Part shown: one piece after another, positions 21,110 through 30,941 of the stretch
Numbering within the stretch: the stretch's first letter is position 1
Layout of the letters: each line of letters begins with the position of its first letter
NCBI GenBank assembly: GCA_003255025.1
Contig: QANY01013583.1
Span: 1,667,194-1,731,193 of the forward strand
Length of the DNA stretch: 64,000 nt
Direction of reading: 5' to 3'
Source of the DNA: Datisca glomerata
Taxonomy: Eukaryota > Streptophyta > Magnoliopsida > Cucurbitales > Datiscaceae
Notes under the pieces: generated by a model
Told to the model about the DNA's origin: nothing
Database searches by the model: none
Seen by the model: only the letters and a program-made list of their open reading frames with translations
Position numbers and translations under genes: made by a program

Positions 21110-21222
21110 ATGAGGATCCAGTTGCACAAACCAAATGATGGATCAACTTTTACTGTCAAGCAGTCCAATCACAAGAGCTAGAGCAGAAATGATGGTTGAA
21201 GTGCTTAATGGGCTAGTGAAGA
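21110..21222 (+). pseudogene. 3' tail of a chromovirus-like gypsy polyprotein (upstream copy)
   Basis: The segment GAGGATCCAGTTG...GATGGTTGAAG matches 28676-28770 closely. There, the translation DQFQVSSGPITRDRAK is the usual end of a gypsy polyprotein. Here the frame is shifted. It ends at GTGAAGA, one base pair from the LTR start TGTCTAAG, but a CACTA element now lies between them. Confidence 0.7.
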
Positions 21223-22269
21223 CACTACATCAATTAGAAGCTTCAATCACGTTGAAGCGCATCGTTTTATTTCAAAATTCGATGAAAGCTCTCTAAAAAT
21301 ACGGGGGAAATTAAAACTCAAAAAATGCCTATTTGAAACACTCAAAAAGTCTGAACCCTCATCTTGTCCTCTCTCTAAGTGAAACACCCAAAATCATTCC
21401 TCGCGTGGCCTCTCTTCCTCTTTCAAACCCTTCGAGGTCGAGAGCTCCATTTGTAAAGCTCTCTCTCACTCATACTCTCTCTCTCTTTCTCTTAGAAAGA
21501 AACTAGTGAAATTGCTTTATCTCACTCCCTAAACTCGAGCGCAATCTTAGATAAGCTTTAAATCATCCATAGTTGAGCTCTCCCAATGGTGGAAATCGGT
21601 ACCTGGAATAAAAAATCAGTAGTAGCTGATCTCATCTGAAGGACCCTTCCTTTCCCTATGCATTGATCCATCTACCTAGGTATTCATCCATATTACTCTC
21701 TCTCATTGTCTCTCTAGCATATGTTTTTCCCTCTCTCTGACATTATCTCTACCCATCTCTCTATGATATTTTTTGTAAGATTCAAATGTAATTTTGACTC
21801 CCGTGATGGATTTGGGTATTGAGTGTGGTAGCTTAAAAATGCTTTGTTGTTACCGTATTAAGCCATATCAAAATAGTTGAGCTATTTCCTTTGAGATTTG
21901 TTGATCTTTATATATCCTATCATCTTTAACATTGATATATCTTTGTTCAAATTGTGCATTCATCACAGGTTATTTCTTATTTATGTTTTTTGGGGTAGGG
22001 CTTGGAGAGAGCTGCGTTTTTTAAACGAAATTCCACACGATTAGACTTATCCACCTCATTTCAGGCTATGAAAGGGGATTTATGATTTTCTTTTTATGAT
22101 GTCAATTTTGTAAACCTTTTCCCCTCAAGGTCTAAGTTTGTGTGAAACTATTGATGAATGCTAGGTGACCATTTGCTCTAATGCGCATGACACATATTTG
22201 TAGCTTAGTCCAAACTTCCTAGCCCTAGGGCTTTGGTAAATGATCCCATTGAGTGATATGGGGAAATAA

Positions 22270-23560
22270 TTATTCTTGTACCATACTAATGACAACAAGT
22301 TGGCTATCCTTCCAGGTGATAGTGGACCTCTTAATGTTGATAGACACTATGGATTTGAGTTTTATTTCATCAAATTGTTTGTCCGTGACATCTTTGATGT
22401 AAGTCCCGATCGATTTCCTAGCTTCCACTGCCTAGTAGTGTATAACAATGGTTCCTTGCTACTTCATGTCTCAAAGCCATATGCATCTTCTTCTTTCTCA
22501 TTAGTATTTGTTTTCTCTCTCGAACTGGATGTATAAAAATGGTTCCTTGCTAATTCCCAGTGGTCCCTTCTTTATAAATGTTTTAGTATATATTAGGCTC
22601 TACTTCATTAATTTTTCCTCTACATTATATGTTTTATATATTGAGCTTATCTTCGTGACTTTGTATTAAACTATATTCACCAGAGTGTACTTGGTTAGAG
22701 TATTCAAAATTGTCAAGCATCTGTTCATTGGGAAAACAAGGTTGGCTTATATGTACAATGTCTTTCACAACTTACATCATAAATTTTTATGTTTTCACCT
22801 TAAATTCCCAATAGTTCTAAATATTTTCTTCTGCCTTTCTCTGCTTTCAGTGTTATATCTATTATATGCCTACTGCTAACTAACTTAAGTACAATCCTTT
22901 AATATGGCGTGCAACCAAATGGGTCCAATATATAGATATTTTACATTCCAATTCGAGCTTGTTGAAAATGTTCTCTCTTTCTCTGGTAGTCATGGGAAAT
23001 AAACTTGCACATCGTCGCCTGGGTATTTTTATCAAATGCTAACTTAATGTAAAGAGTGGACGGAAATCCAATTTGATAAAAATAATACCCTTTGATGTTC
23101 TAGAAATTTATGTTTTTAGATGATGATAATGCTCTTATTTTCCTACTTCTGAAGCACACTAATGCTGCATATTTTTCCAAAATTTATTGCTTTCTTCTTA
23201 ACAGCTTTATTAGAAGCATCTGGACGTTTGCTTTATCTATATTAGTGATGATTGATGATTATGTTTAATAATATATGCCTTTGGCAGGTCTCTGTTGGAT
23301 ACTTCTTTGCGGATCTTGGAATGATTTTTTGGTTATACCTCTCTTTAGGGGGATGGAGTATGCAAGTCATCTCTTTAGGCTTGGAGAAAATTATCCTTAT
23401 ATATTGATTTTTGTGTTTTTTCTGGTTTTCCAGTTACTTACATGAACCTTTTTTTAGCTACTTACAAGCATATAGGAGAAGAGTTGTGGTACCTTGCACT
23501 TGTTGATGCATTTTTTAAAGCTTATTTCAGCAAGATTCAAAGGTATTTTCCACTACTATA
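22270..23560 (+). other. Gene-like fragments within the CACTA element (possible TLC-domain capture)
   Basis: At 23289-23360, after a good acceptor (TTTGGCAG), the translation VSVGYFFADLGMIFWLYLSL plus GGMEY (after one frameshift) resembles the TLC domain of plant TMEM56-like membrane proteins. The 86-codon frame 22276-22536 and later pieces (about 23431-23550, following TTTTCCAG) look like exons of a captured gene, but I cannot assign them. If correct, this is a Pack-CACTA carrying part of a host gene. The evidence is one short motif, so it is tentative. Confidence 0.35.
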
Positions 23561-25149
23561 ATGGATCTTGGTTCAATTTTTTAAGTGTTGAACTTATTTA
23601 TGAATTTGTGTTTAAGCAATTCTTCTACTTGGTTAATTTAGATTTGATCGAAGTGAAGGGGAATAATAATTAATAATATGGTGGGTCTAATCAAGATTTA
23701 AGTTGAGCCGAAAAATTAAAGAGAGGAAGAAGTTGCAGAGAAATGTTAGTTGGTTTAAAATATGTCTTCATCAGCTTGGCTGTCTTATAGTAGCATTGCA
23801 ATAATGTTTATGGATGCCCTATGGGTATTGGACTACACAATGTTAGATGGAATCCATGATAACCCTCCAAAAGTTCAATTAATGAGAAGGTTGTCTCATA
23901 GGTGGATGCTTAAGTGTGGGAAACTTCATATGCCTTTTTGTGTTTTGTTCAGTCCAAACTTAGAAAAACAACCATAGGCAATAATGCATCAGTATTACTA
24001 AGTATGAAGAAAAGGTCTATTTTTATGCGAATAGCCATGTAATGTCTAATGTTTTGTTGTTATCATGACTAAAACATGTCACACAAGCATGCCCGTGTAG
24101 CATGGTGTTTTGCTTAGTATTTGGCTTATTTCACAATTACAATCTAAAATTTTGAGAACTGACATAACTCTTTAAAAACAAACACTCTTGTCTTTCATGG
24201 TTTAGATTTAGTTGCCTCCCTAGTTTGAATTTCCAATTTTAGTACTATAGGGAACCAAGAATCTCGAGAGCAAACTGCTAGCAAAATGTGTTTTGGCTTA
24301 TACTGTGAAAAAGAAGTGCCTTTTTCTGTGAGGAATAATATCTTGACTTAAATATGTACTCGAGAAAAATGAAGAACGAAAAATATTGCCATCACAGATC
24401 TTAATCAAAACTTTTTTAATGTATTAGGGGCTAGAAATAACTGTGTTTATGTGTTTTGTCGGGGGAAGGGGGTAATCCAAAGCATTTAGACATCTTTTTA
24501 CAAGAGAGCTATGACACAAAGATAACACACTGACAAAATGAAATAATTTAGTCAATCCTTTATAATATCAGTTGGACCGGATAAGCCAATATAGTGATTT
24601 CTTTTCTTTGTTTCGTTGTCCAAATGATGGTTGAGTTATTCATACTTCTGTCTAATATTGAATTTATTTCTTGCAGAGGTCCAAAGGTCTTATTTCTGCA
24701 GAAGTCCAATAATCAAATGAATCCCAACAAAAGCAAGCACGTCACAAGGTGCTCCTACAGCCAACGACATAATGGTTCATGAAGCTTCACTACCTGTTAG
24801 ACTACCACTTTCCCCTCCTCTTATGACCATTGGTCCTAGATCTATGTAACTTAAGCGATATGATTGTAAGATTTATTTAGATATGAACTTATACTAGTTT
24901 TTAATTTTTTTTCTTAGGATATATTACTTTTGTTTGCTCTATGAAAAAAAATCAATATGTAATTATCATTTTGAGATATGATTTCTAGTGGAATAGTATG
25001 TAATAATTTTGAGTAATTAAATAAATGATGTGATTTTGTTATTTGTGATATTGTCAGGAAATTAATTATTTTTATATTTGTACAATTGCAATAATAAGTA
25101 ACAAAAAAGATTATCAAAGGTATTTCATAGCATTAAAAAATGTTATGGA

Positions 25150-25519
25150 AAATGTAACAATACGTATCACAACATTTTATAGCATGAAAAGAATGCTATC
25201 AAATGTCTTTTAATCTTTTAAAAAATGCTATAAGAAACTTATCACATCATTTAAAAAATGCAATGGTAGAGATACCATAGCGTTTAAAAACGCTTTGGTA
25301 GGGTTACCATATGTTTAAAAAATGTTATGGTAGGGTTACCATAGTGTTTAAAAAATGCTATCGCAGGGTTATCATAGCATTTTTTTCATAGCGTTTAGAA
25401 AACACTATCGTAGGTTTTGACTTTTAATAACGTTGGCTAATATCACATTTTAGGAAACGCTATCAAAACACTACGATTGCATTTTTTAGCCTCTATCGTA
25501 GCATTTTTCTCTTGTCGTG
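25150..25519. repeat. Subterminal repeats of the 4.3-kb CACTA element
   Basis: At least a dozen copies of TTTAAAAAATGCTATGG, AGGGTTACCATAG and TAGCGTTTA-like words are arranged head to tail and inverted up to the right terminus. Such arrays are the usual transposase binding regions of CACTA elements. Confidence 0.8.
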
Positions 25520-25522
25520 TGA

Positions 25523-26298
25523 TGTCTAAGTTTGGAAAAGAAAAAGTTAGACTAGTCAACTTTGTGACCTATGTGGAGCATGATGTGGAGTCCAACATGG
25601 CAGCCCACATGGACCATAACATGGCAATCCTAATCTAGAAGTGGACAACCAATATGAGTCAATTAAAGCATGACAAGGACGCAAGACACCTTGGCAATCC
25701 TAACCTAGAAGTATGTAGCCAATATGAGTCTTTTGGGCAGATTACGAGTTCCTTATTTGTTGCAACTAGTATTTGACGGTCAATAGGAGCCTTTTGGGTA
25801 GATTACAAGTTCATATTTGTTGCAAATAGTATTTCTTTATGTTTGAAATTTAGTCATGTTCGTTGGACACTTAATTAGGATATGAATAATGTTTAGAATT
25901 TAGTCTAGGTTCTTCGAACACTTTAGGATTTTCTAGGCATATAGTTTTCTATTTAAGCATGGTTTCACAATCTTTTGAACAATTTCGATCAATATAATTT
26001 CTTTGAGAGTTTTCTCTTTGGTTCTTCATAAAATTTTTAGATTTATTAAGAAGATTCTTGTGACATCTAAAACCTAGACTCATCACTCAATTTTCCTTCT
26101 TGTTCTTGAATGTGGCATCTAAATCATACATTTGGTTCTTTTTGAAGTATCAAATTTGGGTCTTAGGTCTTATACCTAAGGTTCTCTTTATTCATAGAAA
26201 ACGGGTAGGAGTTTATTCTTCTGTAAAATCGATTCTTGGATTCTTGAACCATAATTGTTATCATGTTTCATTGCAAATCATTGGTGAGGTTCGTATCA
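25523..26298 (+). repeat. LTR of a chromovirus-like gypsy (shared 5' LTR)
   Basis: It begins TGTCTAAGTTTGG and ends GTTCGTATCA (TG...CA, 776 bp). It matches the second LTR at 28794-29566 along its length, with landmarks such as GGAGCATGATGTGGAGTCC and TTTTCTAGGCATATAG. It is preceded by gypsy C-terminal tail sequence (21110-21222) and followed by a leader, so it serves as the 3' LTR of one copy and the 5' LTR of the next. Confidence 0.85.
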
Positions 26299-27030
26299 TT
26301 TTGTATCAAAGCTTTGGTTTCTAGAATCATATCTAATTCTGGATTTATCTTTTCTCATTTTGACGGTGGTTCTCAAAACGTTCATAACTTTTGGTCTGAG
26401 TTTCGAAATAACATTTGTTTCATATCAAATCGAAATAGTTAACGATGGTTCTCAAAACGATCATAGCTTTTAATCAGGCTCGCCGTTCACCCCAAAAAAA
26501 TCGGATTCAAATTCCAGCATCATCAACAATATCTTATCTTATCTCATATCATTTCATCTTATCTTATCACATCTTATCTGATCATATATTATCTTGTCAT
26601 ATCTTATCATATCATATCTCATCTTATCTTTTTTATCTTATCTTATTATATATTGTCATGTATTATCTTATCTTATCATCTGTTAAAAAAAAGAAGAAAG
26701 ATAATATATTTGAAGTTGAACTCATTTTGTTTCCTTATCTCTAATTTTATCCCTTAGTTGTTTCCTTTTCTTATCTTCTCATAGTGTTTGATTTGTTTAG
26801 GTCTTTTAGTTATTGCTTGAAAATTCTAGATTCATTTGTAAGTTTGATAAATTACCAAAAAGAGAAAACTAATAGTGGTAAAAGACAAGAGTGTGTCATA
26901 TCATAAGAGGGTAAACGCCAACAAAACATTAAGTGAAAACATGAGCGGAAAGAAAATTGAGTGAACCTAAAACTTTGAGTGTAAACAAGTGAGGGAAAGA
27001 TTGTGAGGTCCTTGATTTTTTCTACTAATA
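26299..27030 (+). other. Primer site and leader of the gypsy element, with TTATC repeats
   Basis: Directly after the LTR comes TTGTATCAAAGCTTTGG, close to the initiator-Met tRNA primer site TGGTATCAGAGC. The leader holds a run of about 150 bp of degenerate ATCTT/TTATC units (26525-26680), a polymorphic-looking pentanucleotide repeat. No coding sequence is seen before the gag start at 27047. Confidence 0.65.
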
Positions 27031-27046
27031 TTATTCTCTTTCAAGT

Positions 27047-28150
27047 TTGTCAAACAATAATGATAGTGGAAGAAAGGCAGAAGGTGATATTTCAAAGTTA
27101 CAAATGAAGACGTTAGTGGGTGAATTGAAGAGAATGTTAGGAAAAAGGTTGGAAAGAGTGCATAAGAGAATTGATCGCGTAGAAACATTGGTAGAGCAAC
27201 CTAGAGCTCCTATGGGGCATCATAGGGAGAGATAATCACCTAGGGTTCAGTATGAAGAAGAATTTTAGGAAGACTTTGATGAAGAGGACCGATATTCACA
27301 CATGGGCAAATTAGGTCGTGGGGTTAGAGATAGGGGATTCCGACATGGGAACAGAGAAGATAGGTTTAGTGAGAGGGTGGACAACGATTTCGGTAGCATT
27401 AAGATGAAGATACCAACCTTTCAAGGAAAGAATGATCCTGAAGCTTATTTAGAAAGGGAGAAGAGAATGAAGTTAGTGTTTGTTTACCATAACTACTCCG
27501 AGTTGAAGAAGATGAAATTAGCAGCCATCACATTCACGGATTATGCTATCGTTTGGTAGGATCAATTAGGGTTGAATCGGAGAAGGAAAAGTGAGAGGCC
27601 GATTGAAACTTGGGAAGAGATGAAGGACATCATTCGGAGGAGGTTCGTGCCCAGCCATTACTATTGAGATCTTTACCAAAAGTTACAAAGCTTGAGGCAA
27701 GGATCAAGGAGTGTAGAAGAATATTTCAAATAGATTGAGATTGTTGTGATTCGAGCCAATGTGGAGGAGGATTGAGAGGCTACAATGGCAAGATTTCTAG
27801 TTGGCCTAAACCGAGACATTGCAAATGTGGTAGAGTTGTAACACTAAGCGAAGTTGGAAGACATGGTTCACATGACTATCAAAGTGGAGCAACAACTAAA
27901 AAGGAAGGGTTCCTTGAGACTAGGGCATTAAGAAAATTCATCATCTACTTATTGAAAATCAAATTGGAAGAAGTAGGAGAAGCCAAATTTCAAGCCAATG
28001 GCCGAGGTCTCCAAAGACAACAAAGTTGGAAGCACATCAAACCAAGGTAAAACCGATTCCTAACCATCAAGAGCTCGGCCATTGGCTTGAAATTTAGGAG
28101 TAAGTCATATTGCTTCTCAATGTCCAAACAAGAGAGTGATGATGATGAGA
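27047..28150 (+). pseudogene. Gag of the chromovirus-like gypsy element
   Basis: The frame opens with MSNNNDSGRKAEGD and carries, with stops, IKMKIPTFQGKNDPEAYLE, KMKLAAITFTDYAIVW, ERPIETWEEMKDIIRRRFVP, YQKLQSLRQGSRSVEEYF and MARFLVGLNRDIANVVEL. The end of a zinc knuckle (SHIASQCPNKR) is visible at about 28097-28130, but its start is deleted. This domain order is that of plant chromovirus Gag, which coats element RNA. At least five stops or frame changes make it non-functional. Confidence 0.85.
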
Positions 28151-28199
28151 GAAGATGGAGATGTGGAAACTGAAAGTGAATCTGAAAGAGGAGTCCATG

Positions 28200-28640
28200 C
28201 CACCACTAGATGATGCAAGTGACATTAAAGAACCGGTTGATGGGGCACTTTTGGTGACAACAAGAGCTCTTAGTGTCATAGCTAAAGAAGATGAGAAGGT
28301 ACAACGAGAAAATATTTTTCATACTAGATGACTCGTTAATGATAAAGTGTGTAGTATGATTATTGATGAGGGAAGTTGTACTAATATGACTTGCACTTAC
28401 ATGGTGGAAAAACTAAATTTTCCTATACTAAAACATCAAAATTCATATAAGCTGAAATGGTAGAATGATTGTGGGAAATCAAGGTGCATTAAGCAAGTGT
28501 TAGTTTCTTTCTCCATTGGCAAGTACAACGACGAAGTTTTACGTGATGTAATGCCAGTGTAAGTAAGTCATCTTCTCTTGGGCAGAACGTGACAATTTGA
28601 TAGAAAAGCACTTATGACGGTTACACATATAGATACTCAT
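28200..28640 (+). pseudogene. Aspartic protease remnant of the gypsy element
   Basis: The translation gives ALLVTTRALSVIAKEDEK, then VCSMIIDEGSCTNMTCTYMV and VSHLLLGR. The second is the protease active-site block (normally IDSGS or IDGGS, here IDEGS), and the last is the LLGRPW block, cut short. Stops lie near 28330 and 28560. After about 28660 the sequence jumps to the polyprotein tail, so reverse transcriptase, RNase H and integrase are absent. Confidence 0.75.
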
Positions 28641-28669
28641 TTGTAATCGATAAGATACTCCTTTTGTAA

Positions 28670-28793
28670 ATGATGAGGATCCAGTTCAACAATCTCAAAG
28701 CATGGATCAATTTCAAGTATCAAGCGGCCCAATCACAAGAGATAGAGCAAAGAGGATGGTTGAAGCAAGTGGATGACCAAACAAGTGTGGAGA
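28670..28793 (+). pseudogene. C-terminal polyprotein tail of the gypsy element
   Basis: NDEDPVQQSQSMDQFQVSS followed by GPITRDRAKRMVEASG and a stop at 28771 is the standard C-terminus of plant gypsy polyproteins. It sits directly after the protease remnant, marking an internal deletion of the rest of pol. Confidence 0.8.
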
Positions 28794-29566
28794 TGTCTAA
28801 GTTTGGGAAAAAAATAAGTTAGACATGTCAACATTGTGACCTACATGGAGCATGATATGGAGTCCAACATGGCATCCCATATGGAGCATAACTTGGTAAT
28901 CCTAACCTAGAAGTGAACAGTTAATAGGAGTCAATTAGAACATGACACAACAGCAAGACATATTGACAATCCTAATCTAGAAGTGTGCAACCAATATGAA
29001 TCTTTAAGTAGATAACAAGTTCTTTATTTGTTGCAAATAGTATTTGGCAGCCAATATGAGTGTTTTGGGCAGATTACAAGTTTCTTATTTGTTGCAAATT
29101 TCTCTTTATGTTTTAAACCAAGTTCCTTGGATACTTAATTAGGATTTGAATAATTTTTAGAATTTAGTCTAGGTTCTTTGAACACTATAGAATTTTCTAG
29201 GCTTCTAGTTTTCTATTTAAGCATTGTTTCACAAGTATTGAACAACTTTGATCAATATAATTTTTTTGTGAGAGTGTTCTCTTTGGTTTTTCATAGAACT
29301 TTCAGACTTACTAAGAATATTCTTGTGGTGTCTAAAATCTATACTTATCACTCACTTTTCCTTATTATTCTTGAGTGTGACATCTAAATCATACTTTTGA
29401 TTTTCTTCGAAGCATCAAGTTTGGGTCTTAGATCTTATACCTAGAGTTTTCTTCGTGTCATAGAAAATGGGTTAGAGTTTCTTCTTCTTCTTTAAAATCG
29501 ATCATTGTGTTCTTGAACCATCATTGTTATCAGGTTTCATCGTAAATCGTTGGTGAGGTTCGTATA
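28794..29566 (+). repeat. 3' LTR of the chromovirus-like gypsy element
   Basis: It begins TGTCTAAGTTTGGG and ends near GTTCGTATA, matching the 25523-26298 LTR over about 770 bp with small indels. The flanking sequence after 29566 is A/G-rich; no target duplication is visible. Confidence 0.85.
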
Positions 29567-29739
29567 AAAAGAAAAGTTATTCTCATTAGAAAGGAAAAGA
29601 AAAGAAAGAGTACATTGTGTTCAAAAAAGGAAAGGAAAGGAAAAGAGCTCAGGCTGAGGAACTTACTGAAAACTTCCCATCTCTACGGAATAATCCAGTG
29701 GCCATCACCACTCTAATTTACTCTAACGTTTAAAATGTC

Positions 29740-30235
29740 TCGTTCCTATCCTTTACCCCTTTTGGGGAGTTCTCTTATGAGGGTCCTCTTTTGTCCGTTC
29801 TAGGGGCCAAGTAATAGCTCTGCTTTCAGAATTTCACTATGTAAATGAGTTGAAGCTTAGTTAAGCCTAAGCCTAAATTATATCGCATGTTCAAAGCTTC
29901 GAAGCAGAGAACAATTCTATAAGAATTGGGAGGGGGCTAAGCGGTAGTGACTAAAGAATTCCCGAAAAAGAGGGGAAACAAGAAATTTGAAACCTAAAGC
30001 TATGTACATGGGATGTATCGTAATTTCCGTAGGAGGTCTACAAGGAACTCCCGAAGCACCACTTTCCCCAATAGTGTAGAGGACATCGGAAGAAAATGCG
30101 TCTTGGTAAATTGTGATAAACTCCCTATATTTGGGCTCGTTCCTAACCCTAGGAATGGTGGGGGAGAATATGGTTTCTTCCTTCATATTTCTGGTAAATA
30201 AAGAAAAATTCGAAGAAGAAGATGAAAACAAAATC
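29740..30235 (-). pseudogene. Fragment resembling the N-terminal domain of plant gypsy-type transposon proteins
   Basis: On the minus strand MKEETIFSPTIPRVRNEP leads to YIALGFKFLVSPLFREFFSH and YRLAPSQ. After a frameshift near 29935 it continues with PNSYRIVLCFEAL. The FP.PLFREF..HYRLAP.Q..PNSYRI pattern is that of the domain known as 'putative plant transposon / gypsy-type transposase', found N-terminal in Gag-like proteins. Only this piece is present. It may be a relic of a different retroelement lying between the chromovirus and CPR5. Confidence 0.5.
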
Positions 30236-30941
30236 TAACAGAAAAAATGGAAGAAACTTACGGGTTTGAAAGCAAGCACGAAGGAAGAGCGAAGATAATA
30301 TTCCTAATAGGACACGAATATGAAATGAAGAATAAATTCGCTCAAATCTAAAAAAGAGTACTGAACAGACAGAAATCTCTTAGAAAATGGCGCTAAGACG
30401 AAAAGGTTTGACTGAAGAGGCGTGATCGACAAAAATTCTATAGTTCGTGGACTATATTAACCAAACGAAAACTTTTGGAAATGCAATGACAAAACAATCA
30501 AATTGCTCATTTTCATTTCAACCTTGTAAAATCACCCGTGCACAACACTAGCAAAGAATTTAAGAGGTAAAATATTACACTTCAATATATAATTCCTTCT
30601 GCCCTTCTTCAATGGTTTTATTTTATTTTATTTTGCTTCATTTCATTAGATATATTAGCAAGCAGGAAAAGAAATTACAAGGAGGCAAAGGTCCCAAACC
30701 ATTCACCATTGTCAGATAACAGAAGCCAAACTCTCAATTTCATAACTTACACAGATCCCTACTACATTACAACAATTTGCCATTGCCTGTATAAATAAAG
30801 TACAACTTGACTTGCAGCTTGATACCGATATTTCGGCCTTAAGTTGAGCAGCCTTTATACTTTTTTCGACAAAGTTTAAGCGCCATACTGATGCATCAAA
30901 TAAATAAAACGAGCAATAATGAAGCAAAAGAGAAAAAGGTC
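30236..30941 (-). other. CPR5 downstream region
   Basis: This is the minus-strand 3' flank of CPR5. It includes likely 3' untranslated sequence just below 30941 and AT-rich sequence to about 30480. TTTTATTTTATTTTATTTTG at 30618 is a short pentanucleotide run. No gene was recognised. Confidence 0.4.

Larger units (their letters stand above)
21223..25519. mobile_element. CACTA-type transposon, ~4.3 kb, non-autonomous
   Basis: The left end CACTACATCAATTAG and the right end ...CTTGTCGTG (reverse complement CACGACAAG, a mutated CACTACAAG) bound the element. The flanking trinucleotides are AGA and TGA; the intact gypsy copy at 28790 reads AGATGTCTAAG, which supports a 3-bp target duplication with one later change. 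The subterminal 400 bp are full of short words such as AAAAACGCTATGG and TAGCATTTTT in both orientations, as CACTA elements have. A second member of the family lies at 53346-56531; the two share the first 100 bp loosely and the last 650 bp well. No transposase was recognised. Confidence 0.8.

Noticed and set aside
29917..30231. Mitochondrial DNA insert
   Set aside because: At first sight the higher GC and GGAACTCCCGAAG words suggested organellar DNA, but the minus strand reads as a gypsy-type transposon protein fragment.
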